64,000 nt of DNA from Rhodamnia argentea (lineage: Eukaryota; Streptophyta; Magnoliopsida; Myrtales; Myrtaceae): assembly GCF_020921035.1 (NCBI RefSeq), contig NC_063156.1, positions 9,808,501 to 9,872,500 of the forward strand, read 5' to 3'. Under the pieces are notes generated by a model. The model was given only the letters and a program-made list of their open reading frames with translations, was not told the DNA's origin and ran no database searches. Below, piece by piece: positions 13,668 to 29,477 of the stretch (position 1 is its first letter; each line of letters begins with the position of its first letter). A program made the position numbers and the translations under genes.

Positions 13668-14482
13668 CTCATTTTCTCAAATTAGGGGCATTGTCGACAT
13701 TTGCTTTTTTTTAAAAAATTCCTTTTTCATTTAGCTTTTCTTTTTTCCCATGTTTTTCTTTTTTTTCATTTTTTTGCCCTTCCTTCTCGTCGGCCTTGCC
13801 AAGTGAGGGCAGCCCTAGCCAAGGGCATTTTTTTTTAAATTTGTTCTCCTTTTCTTTTCTTGTTTCTCATTTTTTTTTTTTTTTTGCCCTTTCTTTGTGC
13901 CGATGGCCGGTGTCAAGCGATGGTTGGCCACTATTGTGGGCCGGGTGCCGCCCTCGAGGGTCGCCTCGTCTAGCCCTCGGTGGTGACCAACCATCACTTG
14001 AGACCGGCCAACAACGAGAAAGAAGGGAAAAGAATAAAATAAAATAAAATGATGAAAATGCATTTGGTCAGACCATTTTTTAAAATAAAGCGGGCATTTC
14101 AATCACTTATTTAAAACAATATCCACTTGAAGTCATTATTTGAAAAAATAAGGATATTTCAGAGCTTTATTTGAATTTGTCCAAAAGTTGATTGATGTAA
14201 TTTGAAGTATCATGCATAAGATTAATTGAGTCAAATGTTAATTAACATCCCTCCTAAATATTTTTAATGCTTTGGTAAGAAATGAAATCTTATACTTACT
14301 TTTTTCGACGGAGACATTTTAGTAAAAGTGTTGCTTTTAAATTGAATATATACTCCAATAGGCACCCGCTAGTAAAGGAATTGGAGATGGGGATGTTCAT
14401 ATCATAGGTTCGAAGCTTGATTTTCACATTTGCTCTTCATAAAAGGAGATGAAAGCTGAAGATAGGAGAGAAAAAAAAAGTT

Positions 14483-15187
14483 GGAAAATTTTCAAATAAG
14501 GGCCCTAAGTGCCTTTATTTTCTCAAATAAAGGCATCAACTTGACCTTATTTCAAATAAATGCATGAAGTGCACTCATTATCTCAAATAAGGGCTTGACT
14601 CATTGGTTGATTAGGGGCATTTTGGTAATTTTATTTTTATTTATTTTAAAAACTCAAACTCAAGTGGGAGGGCCTCAAACGCCGTTGGGCAACGCCAAGG
14701 GCCGTCGGGGTCACTAGCGATCCCGCCAACTAGAGGCCAAGCCCTCGCCTCATTCAGGAGAGGACCACATCCCTCGGTCGGAGTTGGGCAAGGATCGCCA
14801 CCCTCAAGCCCTCACTTGTGGTTGGTGAGGTTGCCGACTCTCGTCGTCGCTCTACCGACATTGGGGCTGTGGCCACAAGCGAGAGGACAACCCCCTCCCG
14901 TTTGTATCTTAGTCCTTTTTTTTTTATATAGTTTTACATTTTTTTGAAAAACAAAATAAGTAATAATAAATAAATAAAAATTTACCAAAATGCTCTTAGT
15001 CATTTGGAATATTTGGTTAGTTGGCGGGCCGGCGAGATCAGGCTCTTATTTGAAATAGGTATGATTACTTTAATCCCTCATTTGAGATAAAGAATGCATT
15101 TCAAGCTCTTATTTGAATTAAATGCCACTTTAGATCCGTATTCGATAAAATGGGGATATTTGTAGCTTTTATTTGAAATTTTGCCCA
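14483..15187. mobile_element. Second copy of the TIR/foldback element
   Basis: The left end ggaaaattttcaaataag and the right end atttgaaattttgccc are inverted relatives. Sub-terminal 'tctcaaataaggg'-type motifs recur inward from both ends. The centre (14650-14900) is a GC-rich block, as in the copy at 10145-14185. It is about 0.7 kb long with no coding capacity. Flanking poly-A on both sides hides the target duplication. Confidence 0.65.
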
Positions 15188-16430
15188 AAAAAATTACATT
15201 CGTACGATAAAAATAAAAGAATTCCACCCAAACCTGACAATCCTCGAGAAAGCCGCCTGGGGAATATTGCGGAGAGCGCGGGGGCTGACGTGGCGGTCAA
15301 CCGTTGGGGGGGACCACACTCTGCGCTGCTCAGGTTTGCTCCGCGTACAAACCGCGTGCGATCCCATTGGTCCGATAACGAGGAGAGAGAATAACAGTAG
15401 ATTCATTAATTTCGGGAAAAGCGAGAATCATTGTCCCCCTTCCGTTTTAGTTCCCCTTCTATTTCAACTCGGTATAAAAAAAGGAAAAAAAAAGAAAAAG
15501 AAAAAGCAAAGTAAAGTTCGTCACGAATCCTCCACTCCGCGTAGTGTTGGCGGGGGCTCTGATCGAGTACATCGCGGCGTAGGGTAGATGCTGCGCCACG
15601 TGTCCCGACGTCGCTTTGGAAAACCCTCTCTTCCCTGCGGGGGCAATAGGCTCTGTTTACTTACCATTTCAACCCTTGCCCGGAACATTTTGAAGTTTAT
15701 AAGATTTACGGGGAATGGAAAATCCCTTCTTTTTTTTTTCCCTCTAACTTCTTTCTTTATTATAATCAGGATGAGGAAAAGGCGCGTTTGTTTCTCTTAA
15801 GCCCGATTTACAGGACGAATTTCCATTTTTCCATGAAAAGCACGAAAGAATTATTTGTACAACTTTACTTATCAAAGTTTTATATATTGTAAAGGTTTCG
15901 CGTGTCTTGAATTTACACCCAAAAAAAAAGAAAAAGAAAAGAACAAAACACCCGAATCGCAAGACCCATATTAATTTAGACAAATGTCAAACTAATCCAA
16001 ATTCATTTCGCCAGGAAAGGAAAGAAAAGGTAAAAAGAGAAAAAGTAGTCGGTTCCTACATGACCTTCTTCTCGCATTGAACTCTCGACCTTCTCATACA
16101 ATAAAAGAAAAATCGTTCAAACTCTTCTGTCGTGATATCTACCAATTTTGCCTGGTGTATAAATCACTTGGTTAATAAAGAGATCGCAATAAATTCGCTC
16201 GAGGCGTAACTTTCAAGTGTGAAAAAAAAAATGTAGAAGTGAATTTTAAAAAGTCCATCGAGGAAAAAGCAGAAATCTAAAAATATCCGGGCCGGGGGGG
16301 TTGGTCACGTTCAACGGTATCAAAACTGACAAAGAGATAAAGGGCAAAAGGGTAAAAAGCGGCGACGAAAACGGACGGTGGCGATGACAAATCGAGTCCG
16401 GTCTCGGAGCGCGTTGGATCGATCCTTCTC
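15188..16430. other. Intergenic and distal upstream region of calmodulin
   Basis: I see A-rich tracts (for example 15478-15510 and 15918-15940) and no supported gene. Part of this probably carries calmodulin promoter elements, but I cannot assign specific sites other than the TATA box. Confidence 0.45.
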
Positions 16431-16435
16431 CTCCC

Positions 16436-16442
16436 TATAAAA
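16436..16442 (+). promoter_or_regulatory. TATA box of the calmodulin gene
   Basis: The sequence tataaaa stands about 165 bp upstream of the calmodulin ATG, followed by a CT-rich leader (16471-16500) typical of plant 5' UTRs. This is a match to consensus only. Confidence 0.6.
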
Positions 16443-16606
16443 CCCCGTCTTCTTCGCGGATTTACGAAAGCTCTCTGTCTCTCTTTCTCCCTCTCCCTCT
16501 TTGAGTCCTGAATTTCACGATCTCAGAGGCGGCGATCGTTTCTTCTAACCCCTCCGCCCCTTTCACTTTTCGCATTTTGGAAGAGGAAGTTCGCCGAGGG
16601 AGGGAG

Positions 16607-18964
<2,358 letters not shown>

Positions 18965-19883
18965 CTGACTCCGATCCTGGAGAAAGGGGAACGGGGTTGG
19001 CTAAATATAACGACGTTTCCTTCTTCCTTTCCCATTCTTATTTGATGCTTATGGTTGAAACATGTCTTTGAAGAAGTAGTGGGTCCGGTCCTGCAGGGTT
19101 AAATCCCGTCGTCTTTTTTTCCGTCTTTTTGCGTCTTGGAATCTCAAGTACTTTTGGCAGGTCGTCTTTTGTATTATTCGTAATCCGAACTACCTTAAAA
19201 TGACTTTTGTATATGACTTTTGATTGCTCACTATGGTTTTTCTCTCTAATATGGCTTTGTAGACATAGAAGAGCGTTCAACTCTGGCAGAATAATAATTG
19301 CCAGCGTTGTAGAATCCACACGCTTCACAAACACAATGCATGGTCATCAACAAATCGCCAGCGGTTTCGTAGCGAGCGTTCGAATCTAAAAGTAAACCGT
19401 GGTAGGAGGGGACGCCACTACTATCTGTTCCACTTGGAACCTCTCCTCACTATTTGCACACCTACGACTCTTCCATGTTCCCCCTTAGCTTTCGTAGATA
19501 GGGACTCCGCACGCCCTTTAGGCATCCGCCTGCCCACCCCAAACCGGTCGAATCGCCACAGATTGACAGCCGAGTCACCGGCAACAGTTGACGACTTTTG
19601 GAGCGAGATCAAGCTGCATTCAGAGATGCAAGAACATGTTCCGAGGATTTCAATGAAAATCGTTCTCTCGGAGGAAAAAAGAAATAAACCAAGAGCAAGG
19701 TAGAGGGAAATGCAAAAGCTAACTCAAAGCAGGCTAGGAGAATTTCCATCAAAACACAAATTTAATGCGCATGTAAACAGAGAAATCGATCAGCTCAATT
19801 GATCCGCTTTCATCAATGGAATAAGTCATTGTACATAAGCCAAGAGGTGTGAACCAGGAGGAATACGGAATGAAGTTACAATG
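18965..19883. other. Convergent 3' spacer between calmodulin and UBC22-like gene
   Basis: This 0.9-kb stretch should hold the 3' UTRs of both convergent genes. The small open frames here on both strands (for example 19421-19612, minus) show no domain. Confidence 0.6.
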
Positions 19884-22286
19884 TTACAATCTTTTCAAGC
19901 TTTTCTTCCTCGCATCCATTTTCTTCTTGTCAGGCTGGACTTTCACCGACCCAAGTTCTTTCTTTTGAGTCGCGGTGCCGCTAACTACCGCAGACCCGCT
20001 AACTCCAGTCTCGGCTAATGGAGCCACACTCGTTGGATGCTCCTGGCCATTCACTCCCTTGAGTGCTGCCGTATTTGAAGGCAAAGGCACCGCTGCGGCG
20101 GTCAATTGATTCTTCTGGTCAATTTTAAGAAGCGAAGCATTACTCTGGTCAACATTAAGTGCTGTGGTCGACTCAGAAATGGCTCCTGACTTGAACTTGG
20201 GTTTTGGCTTGAAGGCATGTATTCCCGTGTAAAGTCTGTGAGCAATAAGCACAATCACACATGTACGGGAAAAACACATCAGTATTTCGAATGCAAAATC
20301 AAATATCACTCATTCTTAAGATAGTAGTGATTTGTCAGGTGGGGTTCAAAGAATTCGTCATACTGGACTATTGCTCTGTTACTACAATGAAAAAGGAAAC
20401 TTATCGACAATCACTTAATTCATTGTGAAGACTCATATGGAGAACAGAAAAGTTACTTCATTATTAAACGGACCAGTCAAATAATTATTTGCGATGTCTA
20501 CATGGATCGGCATAACTTTTTGTGAAAAGGAAGATGACTAAGGCCCCACGAAATGGCTGTTTCTTTATGGTCCATTCAACACTAGGATATAATTTGTCTC
20601 AATCACACTCTGGCAAAGACAATGATTTGATTCATCACAGAGGGCGACCCATATGGAGAACAGAAAATTTTCTTAAGTAGAAAACGGACCAGTCAAATCA
20701 TTATCAGTATTTTGGCCCTTCTGCCATGTCTACATGGATTGGCACTATAACTCCCTGAAAAGGAAGATGACTAAGGTCCCACGAAATGGCTGTTTCTTTA
20801 TGGCCCATTCAACACCAGGATATAATTTGCCTCAATCATTATCTTTATGGCCTGTTCCTGGTCCCATAACTTATTATAAACACGAAGCAGATTATAATTT
20901 AGAATTACCTGGCATGTCTGGCATACTCTTCATAATTTTCAAGCAGCATCTTGCCAGCCTGTTCATTCAGAGCTGACTCAGGAAATGGTTCAATGAGTAA
21001 GCACCTAACAACCTGAATTTCAAAGAAGGAAGTCAACGAAAGGAAATTAATTGAAACTAAAGAAAAACCTTACACAACGAAAAATCAGTGTTTCTCAGTA
21101 GCATCTACACGGACATGGCTAATTAAATTTATGTAGGAGAAAAACTCACGGTAAGAACATGACGCAGTCCCAAACTAGGATTCCAGTCCTTCTTCAAAGT
21201 GTTGACACAAATTTCGCCGTTGGTAGCAATATTTGGGTGGAAAATCTTGGTAAGAAAATAACCTACATAGTCCATGATGCTGTATATTTGAGTCCGTCAA
21301 AAGGAAAGACTTGCATAGAAAGGTAACAATGCATGACTTGGTCGATTGTACATGTTGTGAAACTGGTATTTTTAATATACAAATGAGTTACAATCATATA
21401 AAACAGTCTCAGACAACATCAACAGAGACTTTCAACCATGAACCGACGTGTGCACCATTTCTTATTGTGAAACCGTTCGTTAAAACAGTGCTATAAGTTC
21501 TCTTGCCGTGTAGTAATAAGCATGGGCAGACCTTTGGGAGGAGAATGTGGAAAGTCATGCGACAATAACAACTTCATCCGAAAAACACCATTCTCATATG
21601 GAGTTCCAGCTGAAAGACCAAAAGAAATAATTTTATCAACTATGACCATATTATTTGCAAATGAATGATTTAAGCAGTCAAAGAAAGAGAGTAACCTGGG
21701 CCTTCAATATCAGCAAATATGGTGGAAAAATCATCATCATTTACTCCAACTTTTATGCCCTCCGGAGGGGATTCATCAAGGTTCTTCAGTTCCTTTGCGA
21801 GCTGCTTTATAACGTTTGGAGGAAGATTCTCGTTTGTAGCCTAAGAAAAAGAAAATTTTGATCCACCGGAAAACAAAACAAACAGGAGCACATGCCTATA
21901 GCCAAACTGAAGGAATGAAAACCACTAGAAGCAAAATTTTTAACAAGGGCGTTCATGATCAGAAAATAGCAGCTCGCACGACTGTCAAAGCTGCAAGTAC
22001 AATTTTCTATTCTCCGAAATTATTATTTTGAAAGTGCATTCTCAAGTATACTTATGGTAGACTCATTTAGACAATCACAAAACAATGTGAAGACAATATT
22101 ATCAACTCCACAATCTTTCCACAGACCTTGAGATGCCGAACCAACAAACTTTTTGATTGATATCAAGGCAATTACTTACAGCTGAGACTCATTCTAGCAA
22201 TGTACTTACCAAGAAAGCTAAGCACACCAGACAATTTAAATTGAAAAACAAGAGAATCGAAGAGTCAAAAGGAGGCAAATTACCAT
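19884..22286 (-). CDS. UBC22: UBC22/UBE2S-type ubiquitin-conjugating enzyme E2
   Basis: Coding exons on the minus strand are 22284-22286 (ATG only), 21696-21840, 21532-21609, 21150-21262, 20909-21012 and 19884-20235; all phases agree and give 264 residues. The UBC fold is clear: HPN at 84-86 and the active-site Cys94 in [13 protein letters not shown]. The Lys-rich tail ends [14 protein letters not shown], as in Arabidopsis UBC22 and animal UBE2S. Known for the family: UBE2S/UBC22 forms Lys11-linked ubiquitin chains, in animals with the anaphase-promoting complex, in plants with roles in gametophyte development. The middle of the tail (about 165-250) is low-complexity and Ser/Ala/Val-rich, as expected for a flexible linker. 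The start is the only ATG in its exon, followed directly by the donor gt. Confidence 0.95.
20400..20850. repeat. Tandem duplication inside UBC22 intron 5
   Basis: A block near 20430-20610 recurs at about 20650-20835 with roughly 90 per cent similarity by eye; shared strings include catatggagaacagaaaa, aaaggaagatgactaagg and cgaaatggctgtttcttt. Unit length is about 220 bp. The copies lie wholly within the 673-bp intron between the fifth and sixth coding exons. Confidence 0.85.
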
Positions 22287-22415
22287 AGCCACACTACCCC
22301 CAATAAGAATTTGTCGCAATTATTAGTTGGATAAGAGCTTGTCGTGGAGCCCCAGGCACGTCAAGTTGCTATGCCGAACAATTGGCTTACTGGCCAACTG
22401 TGATGAAGGCCAGCC
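22284..22415 (-). other. Second (5' UTR) exon of the UBC22-like gene ending in ATG
   Basis: On the minus strand an acceptor (ttctgcag) precedes 22415, and the exon runs to the ATG at 22286-22284, directly followed by gtaatt. No other ATG occurs in this exon. It is therefore almost entirely leader, with three coding bases at its end. Confidence 0.75.
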
Positions 22416-23258
22416 CTGCAGAACAATAACCAGTTATGCAAAGAACTGAACAGAAACTTAAAGTAATTAACTGACAGGCTCTAGTTCGAGGATGACCACT
22501 GAAGGATTAGCTTGAACCATGGATACAGATGAACTTGTCAACCATTATTAAGAATTGCAAACCACCCAAAGTCACAACTATCATCACCTAAACAGCATGA
22601 CAATCACTACAAGCGAAAAATAGGACAAAGCACAAACATTCCACTTCAAAATCCACGAATCTAATTGGGAAATGAATACCAAGAACATCGAAGCACTAGA
22701 TTTTACCACGGCAATATGGAAAATTACATGTCCCCAACAATCAAACCAAATCAGAACGTACTAAAAAAGCACAATGAACAAGCTTTCTCGGCAATTTACA
22801 AAGAAAAATTAGAGAGTGAATGGCAGCAACATAAATGATCAGGATCAGAAGGAGGAGATCAAATGCTATGAACAATAATCATAATGAGATAAACGGACAA
22901 GCATGTTAAGCTATTCATAACCGAGTTCAATCGAACCCACCCCCAAGGGGGCCAAACCCTTCCCTATAAAATAGATACATGACCCGTCTCAAAGTAGGAA
23001 AAAACCCTAAGCCAACGAATTGTCGCCATTTGGATTTGCAGAAAGGAGGAACCAGAAGACAAAAAGCAGGAAGGAAAGATCCCAAGAAAATGAAATTCCC
23101 AATTGGAAAACCCTAGAAACGAAGACTTCAGCATTTCCAGTTGACTGAGGAAGCAATCAAAATGCAATCTTTTTCTTCTTCTTTGTATCGTCACGCTTCA
23201 TACGAGCACCCTCATTACAGAAAACAAACAAACCCCCCACCCAAAACCCTTCTCCCAA

Positions 23259-23293
<35 letters not shown>

Positions 23294-23489
23294 TCAAGGC
23301 TTCGAGGAACAGGCGAATCAGTAAAACCCACATTTCCACGCCGAACGGGAGATTCACCAACCCGAACTCGCATTGCGGGTCATCCAAACGATCGCCACCC
23401 ACAATTCAAACAGGGGAAAAAGACACGAACTCGCAACAGAAGAATGCCGCACATATATGCAGGCGAACCAAGAAGGCGAGAAAAATCAC

Positions 23490-23610
23490 CTGGCCGGAGA
23501 GTAATCAGAGAGAGCAAGAGCGCAAGAGAGAGAGAGAGAGAGAGAGAGAATATGCAAGGCGAAGTGAGAAAGCAATCTCTTTCTCCAGAAATCATTGAGT
23601 GGTGAATTTT
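23490..23610 (-). other. Probable first non-coding exon of the UBC22-like gene
   Basis: On the minus strand a good donor (ccag|gtgatt) ends a CT-rich leader at 23490, with a (CT)n run (GA on the plus strand) near 23527-23549. The leader intron would then be about 1.07 kb (22416-23489). The transcription start is not visible; 23610 is a guess. A second GA run lies at 23264-23293, inside the leader intron. Confidence 0.55.
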
Positions 23611-25690
23611 TAAGAGAGAGAAAGAGTGACTGGAATTATTAAAATTTCTCAATAATTCGTTTTTCTTTTATTTTGTCATTTCCCTTTTTCTTTTTCGAAT
23701 AATGTTTCCGTTGGGCGTCGGATCAGCACCAGACAAAAACATTAACTTAAAGGAAAATGTCGAACGTCACTCAACATGATAAGTTTTTTCTTTTTTCCCA
23801 ATCCCGAGAGTCGATGGTCCACGCGCTCCGCGTCGCTCGTGGGCCGCACTGATGCCCCTTCGCACGTGCGGATTACGGGGACACGGGTCGGAAGAGCACG
23901 GCGCGTGCTGGAACAGCACACGCCGCCGCACGTGGGATCTTCCGCATCGTCTTTTGAACCGACCTCTGAGCTCGAGCTCGTCGAGCTTAGGTGGGGCGAG
24001 CGACGTGCTTCGTCACTGATCTGAGGGTGCGCAATGACGACTTTGCCCTCCGTTGCGCAGCCAAATATACTTGCTCGCCATTTTATCCTTGTTTGCGCTC
24101 ATGATAGAGGATAGGATTGAAAGTTCAGAAAGGATTTCGTTACGAAAATAGCAATCGCGCCTCGAGTACCGACGTGACATTCCAGATACATCTGATATTG
24201 AGGTGGGCCGACTCGCAAAGACTTTTGCATCGTACAAGATTGACAGGGAGATGACGATTTATCAAACATGCTAATGAATACTCTCGATGTATTTATCGAA
24301 TACATTGAACGATGAGTAATTAACCTTTTAAGAAAGTAGCAATTATGCATAGCACGAAATCGCAAAATTTCCTTAATTTACGACGATTTTTAAGAAATTA
24401 CAATGGAGTCCTTTAAACGGTTCAATCAAATCTCATAAATTGAGTGTCAATAAATGTAATTTGCTCATTGAATACAAGTGCACCGGTCAGTGTGGTCGGC
24501 GTGTGACCCTCTTGACTTTCTCAAGCATACCTGTAATTATTCTCATAATTCGGATTTTTTTCATTTTATTTTAACAAGGCCGCTCAAGTTAAATGTGAGG
24601 ATTGAGAAAGCAAAGAGGAAAAATGCAAAAAAAATGTTGTCGGCGAAATTTGCAAATCTAGGGGCGGAGCAGGGTCATTTTAGTAATACTGTGATAACGT
24701 GCAACGGCATCCAAACTTCAAATCGAAGGGAGCGTTTCTATGCTTTTTTGGCGTTCACTCCCCCATTTCTTGTCGGGACTTTGAACTTGGGAATCCCGTT
24801 CCATTCTCAGCCTCCGTTTTTCTCCACCGTTACCCCTGTTTTTTTTTGGGTGAATGCTTAGAGGATTTTGAATTTGCCGACGGAGGGTTGGGTGACCGTT
24901 GAAGCGTCCCTCTCCCCAGGACCCCAACTAGCCGTTAGCGGTGCCAGCTAGTTCTGCCCACCTGTACTACAAATTTTTTTGTTTGGATATATGGACGGAA
25001 GTTTCGTTTATCAAATCATCGTCGTTAACTTCCAAAAAAAATTTTTTTTTTTCCCTTTTTGACTTTTATATAAACTTCATTGATGCAAAGAACCTTGAAG
25101 AAAAAGGAAATTCGAACTCTGGCCGAATCGTTGTTGCTCTCGTGCTGGCCCATCAATGCCAGCCTTTGTGCTGCCCATAGTCGACCACATCTCTCTCGTT
25201 CTCTCTCTCATCGCAACGGCCTCAACCGACGTTGTCGCGGTGGTCAACGGCATTGATTTGAGGTCATTGTGGCCCTCGAATTCAAATTAAAAGTCGTCTG
25301 GGCATTTGACAACTATGATTGTGCGTGGGTAGTAATTAATCACGGTAATCTCCTCGTCGTCGTCACAAGCGTGCAAGAGAGAGAAAGAGAGAGAGAGAGG
25401 GTGTCGAGGCGATGGCTAACAGAGAGGCGAGTGATGTTGGATGGAGAGAGACTGGGAGAGTAGATGAAGGATTGTATCGCAAACCGATTCAAAATGATCG
25501 CATAGATAATAGAAGAAAAATAGACGACGCACGCACCCAGGTTTACCCCGGAATAGAACTACGTCCCGCAAAAAGATTTCACTATAATTTTAGCTTTACT
25601 GCCACACAACTCGTTACAATGATCAACAAAAATGAGCAAATATATATATATGCTCTAAACGGACCCAAAACCTAATCTATCCGAAACCCC
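23611..25690. other. Upstream spacer, no supported gene
   Basis: The block at 23800-24010 is GC-rich and may be promoter-proximal to the UBC22-like gene. A (GA)n run lies at about 25376-25399 and a (TA)n run near 25639-25650. Open frames such as 24478-24861 (plus) have no domain I recognise. Confidence 0.45.
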
Positions 25691-25777
25691 TTTAATCCCT
25701 CAACAAATGGGCTAACTTAAACAAAAGCCCAAACTCGTTGAGGTTTTTGGGTGCCGCCCCAAATCCCCACCCACTCA

Positions 25778-25990
25778 CCGGTGAGCGGGGCAACCATCCG
25801 CTCACCGAGGAGCGGAACCCCCACCCGCCGACGGCGCAGCGGGACACCCGTGTCCGGGAGCGTTGCCCCCGAATCCTCGTCCGCTCATTGGCGAGCGGGG
25901 CAACCGTCCGCTCACCGAGAAGCATAACCCCCACCCACCGGCAAAGCAATGGGACACCCGTGTTTAGGAGGCGTCCCCCGAACCCCCGCA
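25778..25990. repeat. GC-rich tandem repeat, unit about 110 bp
   Basis: Two units are visible, marked by gagcggggcaacc at 25783 and again at 25893, each followed by ccgctcaccgag and by gggacacccgtgt. The block is strongly C/G-rich in an AT-rich neighbourhood. The long overlapping open frames on both strands here arise from the base composition. It may be an internal part of a larger repetitive element (about 25,500-26,110) whose ends I cannot define. Confidence 0.7.
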
Positions 25991-26110
25991 TCCCGTGCGC
26001 ATGGGTCACATATCGTCGGATTATACTTCGGTTTCCCTAAGCTCACGTGAGCGTGTCCGGTGTGAGAAACAAGGATCCCCGAAGTATTCGCCAACTCTAA
26101 CAGTAAATGT

Positions 26111-27168
26111 CGGGGTTACGATTTTGGAGATTTGGAAAAACAACTAGAATTCAAGTTTCGCCGTACATGAATTGGGATCTTATCAATGTTCCGCACTTGA
26201 AAGAGTAATGAGATCTTTTTCGACATCATTTTTGGCAAAGATGCAAAGAAGCTATTATAACGAAAGTCTATAATTCGTGATGGTTGGCGGATGACGGTGG
26301 TGGTGGTTGATGTGGATGGAGGTTTTGGATGAATAAATGAGCGTTCGAGATTAAGATCCCCCCTCGGGTGGAAGATATTATAAGTCATTTCAATTTCACG
26401 AAATAGGGTTGACCATGCAAATTGCAAATTTTCAAAAACACTAAGAACCATTTGCGAGAGCCACCGCCAGCCCATGCGAGGGCTCTAAGGTCGTGCGAAC
26501 CCGCGGTGCGGTGTCTGGACTCCAAGAAGAGTCCACACTCTGCTTCCAGCCTTCGCCTCCCCCTTCTCTTTCTTCTCCTCTGCTCATGCTCTGCCGTCGA
26601 GTCTTGAATTCTGCCCCGCTCGACCCGAGCCCTAGGTCTCGAATCTTGGGCCCGCTCAATGCTGAATCAAGGTTGTTGATGGAGTGATGACCACAAGTGG
26701 CTCATTGGCATGGCGGTCGATCTAATGGGGAGCGTTGGCTGAGCGGGCTCATTGGTGTAGGTGGCTAGTTGAGCGCAAGCATGCGCCGTCGTAGGCAGAT
26801 GGTTGGCTTGGCAATGCGCAAGCGGCGGAAATGGGCATGTTCGTGGGCTCGCTGAATATGGCAGGGTTGAGCAGAGATGCAGGGGAGGAGAAAGAGATTA
26901 TGTGTAATGTGAGGGTAGAACTAGAATTAAAATAATTCAACGAGGGCAAGGTGGGAAGATGGAGATGGCTTTCCGAAAGTGCTAAAAGCTTTGTCAATGT
27001 TGGTCTGCACTCAAAATTCTCTACAAAAAAATTTACCGAGCGTCCTAATTTTCACTCGATTCCTTGGGAATTACTCTGCCAAAGGCAATCTTATAATGTC
27101 TAAATGATTCCATATAACCTACAAAATGAGTGTTCCTAGATCACCTTGGTCTTCCAAGATACATTTCG
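26111..27168. other. No supported gene
   Basis: It contains a short GGT-rich stretch (26290-26320) and a GC-rich block (26460-26660). Open frames on both strands overlap each other and have no domain. Confidence 0.4.
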
Positions 27169-28442
27169 TGATAACTCTATTTTATATAGAATTTATTTAT
27201 TATTTTAGACTTAATATTTGCTTAGTTTTAATTGAGTTTGATGTCTATTTTTATTTTTTATTTTTTTTGTAGGTAATACAATATTCAGCTATGCAAATTT
27301 GAAATTAAGGAGAATCAAGCTTATCTTGAGGAGAAATTCAAAATCCAAGCTAAATTAGGGGTTTTATTATTGGGAGAAGTTTATTTTTGGGAAAAATCTT
27401 TGATTGCAATCCTATTTTGATGTGATTAATAATTTTTTTTTTTAAAACAAGAAGAGGTCCATATGAAGGAAAAAAAGAACATGATTTTCAAGAGGAGAGA
27501 GAGAAGAGCCGTATTTTCCATAATACGTTTGGGGTTTTGCTATTCTTCCTTTTCAATGCCAAATGCCAAGTAGAAGAAGAAGTCGAATTCAAAGTCAATC
27601 CTTGATTATTCTTGATGAACTTGTTCTAATTCTTCATTATGTTTAGTTTAGTCATTGTTTTTAGTTTAATCTTTATTGTGTTCTAGACTACTTCTTGTTA
27701 GAGCTACGGTGTAACTTAACTATGATTGATTAATTTTTCAGATTCATTTATGCAATTCTAAAATTCATATGTGTGAGTTATATATCATGTTCTTAATGCT
27801 TTTAAGTGCTTGATCACCACTTGAATGATTTTTGTTGCATGTTTGAGACCGAAGGGAGATTCCGTGCAAGTGCTTTATGATATATAGCCATGAATTCAAC
27901 ATAAATAAAGATATCTTAGGTTTTGTGTGGTTTTGGTAGTTGATAAATTGAGGGTGGTTTATTGAATCCGGAAATATTCATAGATCTTAATGCGTTATGA
28001 TTTACTAAAATTCACATGGATCAAGTGTGGGTTGCTAAATTCAAGTAGGGTTGCTATACCGGAACAAGAATAGTGATTTAAATTAGGAAGTTTTACCATC
28101 ACACTATGATTCAATTCGATTGCATGACGAGATTGGTTAATTAATCTTGATTGGTTAAGTGAAATCGGATGCTCTTAACATTTTTCATCTCGGTAGAAAT
28201 TTGTTGTTCTTTTCTTCTTTATATTTGTGAATTCTATTTTTGATTTTGGTTTGTTTCCTTGGTTAATTTATTTTTATTTAGAATTTCGTTTGCTTTGTTG
28301 AATCTTTAATTGGTTAGATAAATTTGAGAATTGTTCACCTTTAGTAAGTGATTGATTGATTTGTCTATGATCTCTATGGGAACGATATTTTTTATCCATC
28401 ACTTTATTACTTGTTCGATACGTGCACTTGCGTTGCTAATCA
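27169..28442 (+). mobile_element. LTR-like remnant
   Basis: The block starts tgataactc and ends ctaatca, with a late segment 'ctatgggaacgatattt ... gtgcacttgcg' that resembles the 3' part of plant Ty3-type LTRs. It is long, AT-rich and non-coding. No matching target duplication flanks it, and neither a second LTR nor internal domains are present. It may be a decayed solo LTR, or my boundaries may be wrong. Confidence 0.35.
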
Positions 28443-29477
28443 AAAGAATACTTCTCCCGAATATATTGGAACGGAAAAGCCATGGTGAACTACCCGAGGC
28501 AAGCAAATTTCTCAACGATAAAAGTAAGATGCACCGGGATAATTTCTTGATTCTTCTTTAGAATGGATAGTGGAATTACGGTAAAAATGAGAGATAACCG
28601 CGATGTTATTGATGGTCGGTAAATCCTATTCAACGGAGACTCCTGAGTCCAAAGTGGCATATTCCGTCAGACTTTGCAAGCTTTCGCTAATAAAAGAGCA
28701 TGGCATATGGAGCATGCAATTCACGTCGTGTTACTTTCGAGTTAGTTTACATCGAGTTTGAATTTTTCTTTGCAAATTCTTATCGAGTTTGATCAACGTG
28801 TTCCTCTTCATTTGTAGAGAGCAAGGGCATGCGGACAACACTTTCAGAGCAGAAATTTGTTTAGTAACGTGACTTCTAGAATAGAAACCCATTTGATCAC
28901 GTAACTTCGTTTTTCTACTTCTAGGACATTTTTTTTCCTCCAAAAATAGTTTTGAAATCCACTTGAATAAGTTAAAAAAACAATTATTTATCTTTAAAAG
29001 TAGAAAAATATTTCTAGAGCATAAGTATTGCTATGCGTGTCCTAAACCACGGTAGGGGCTTGTTTACCGAGACTGTTGTTTGTAATAAAAGGCTAATAAG
29101 TTAATATTAATCAAGATTTTAATCATATTAATTAAAAAGTAAATTAATTGAAGTGGTCGTGGGCTTGTGGTGACCGACCGTGGCGAGATGGCACACCCAT
29201 TAACAGTCAACCCCTTGGCTTCCCTCTCTCTCAAGTGTGTGATTGTCGAGGAAATTAATAAAAGTGAAAAAACACTCGAGTCATCTTCGGGAGTGAAGAA
29301 GCGACCTGCATATCTCCCCCGACAAAATCTAGAGAGAGAAAGAAGATGCGAATGTTTAGTCCTGCGTGAGAGGACGATCCGAGGTCGAGGAAGGAGGAGG
29401 AGGACGAGGACGAGGAGGACGACGTCGAGGAAGGAGGAAGCTGTCCGAAAGGTCTTCTATTTGCTCTCTCGCTCCGT
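28443..29477. other. Spacer and 5' leader of the kinase-like gene
   Basis: 28443-29160 shows nothing I can name. From about 29200 the sequence becomes purine-rich (AGG/ACG repeats at 29390-29430), with a plus-strand open frame (29167-29520) that overlaps the next gene's ATG in another frame. I read it as the 5' leader, not a separate gene. Confidence 0.45.

Larger units (their letters stand above)
10145..14185. mobile_element. TIR/foldback element, split by a nested hAT element
   Basis: The left end (gaaaattttcaaataa, near 10146) and the right end (tttatttgaattt, near 14167-14179) are inverted relatives of each other and of the ends of the element at 14483-15187. The host element is interrupted between 10183 and 13668 by a hAT-like insertion. 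Its interior after the insertion holds a GC-rich block (13790-14010) typical of this repeat type. No transposase is visible, so it is non-autonomous. The superfamily is uncertain because I could not define its own target duplication. Confidence 0.6.
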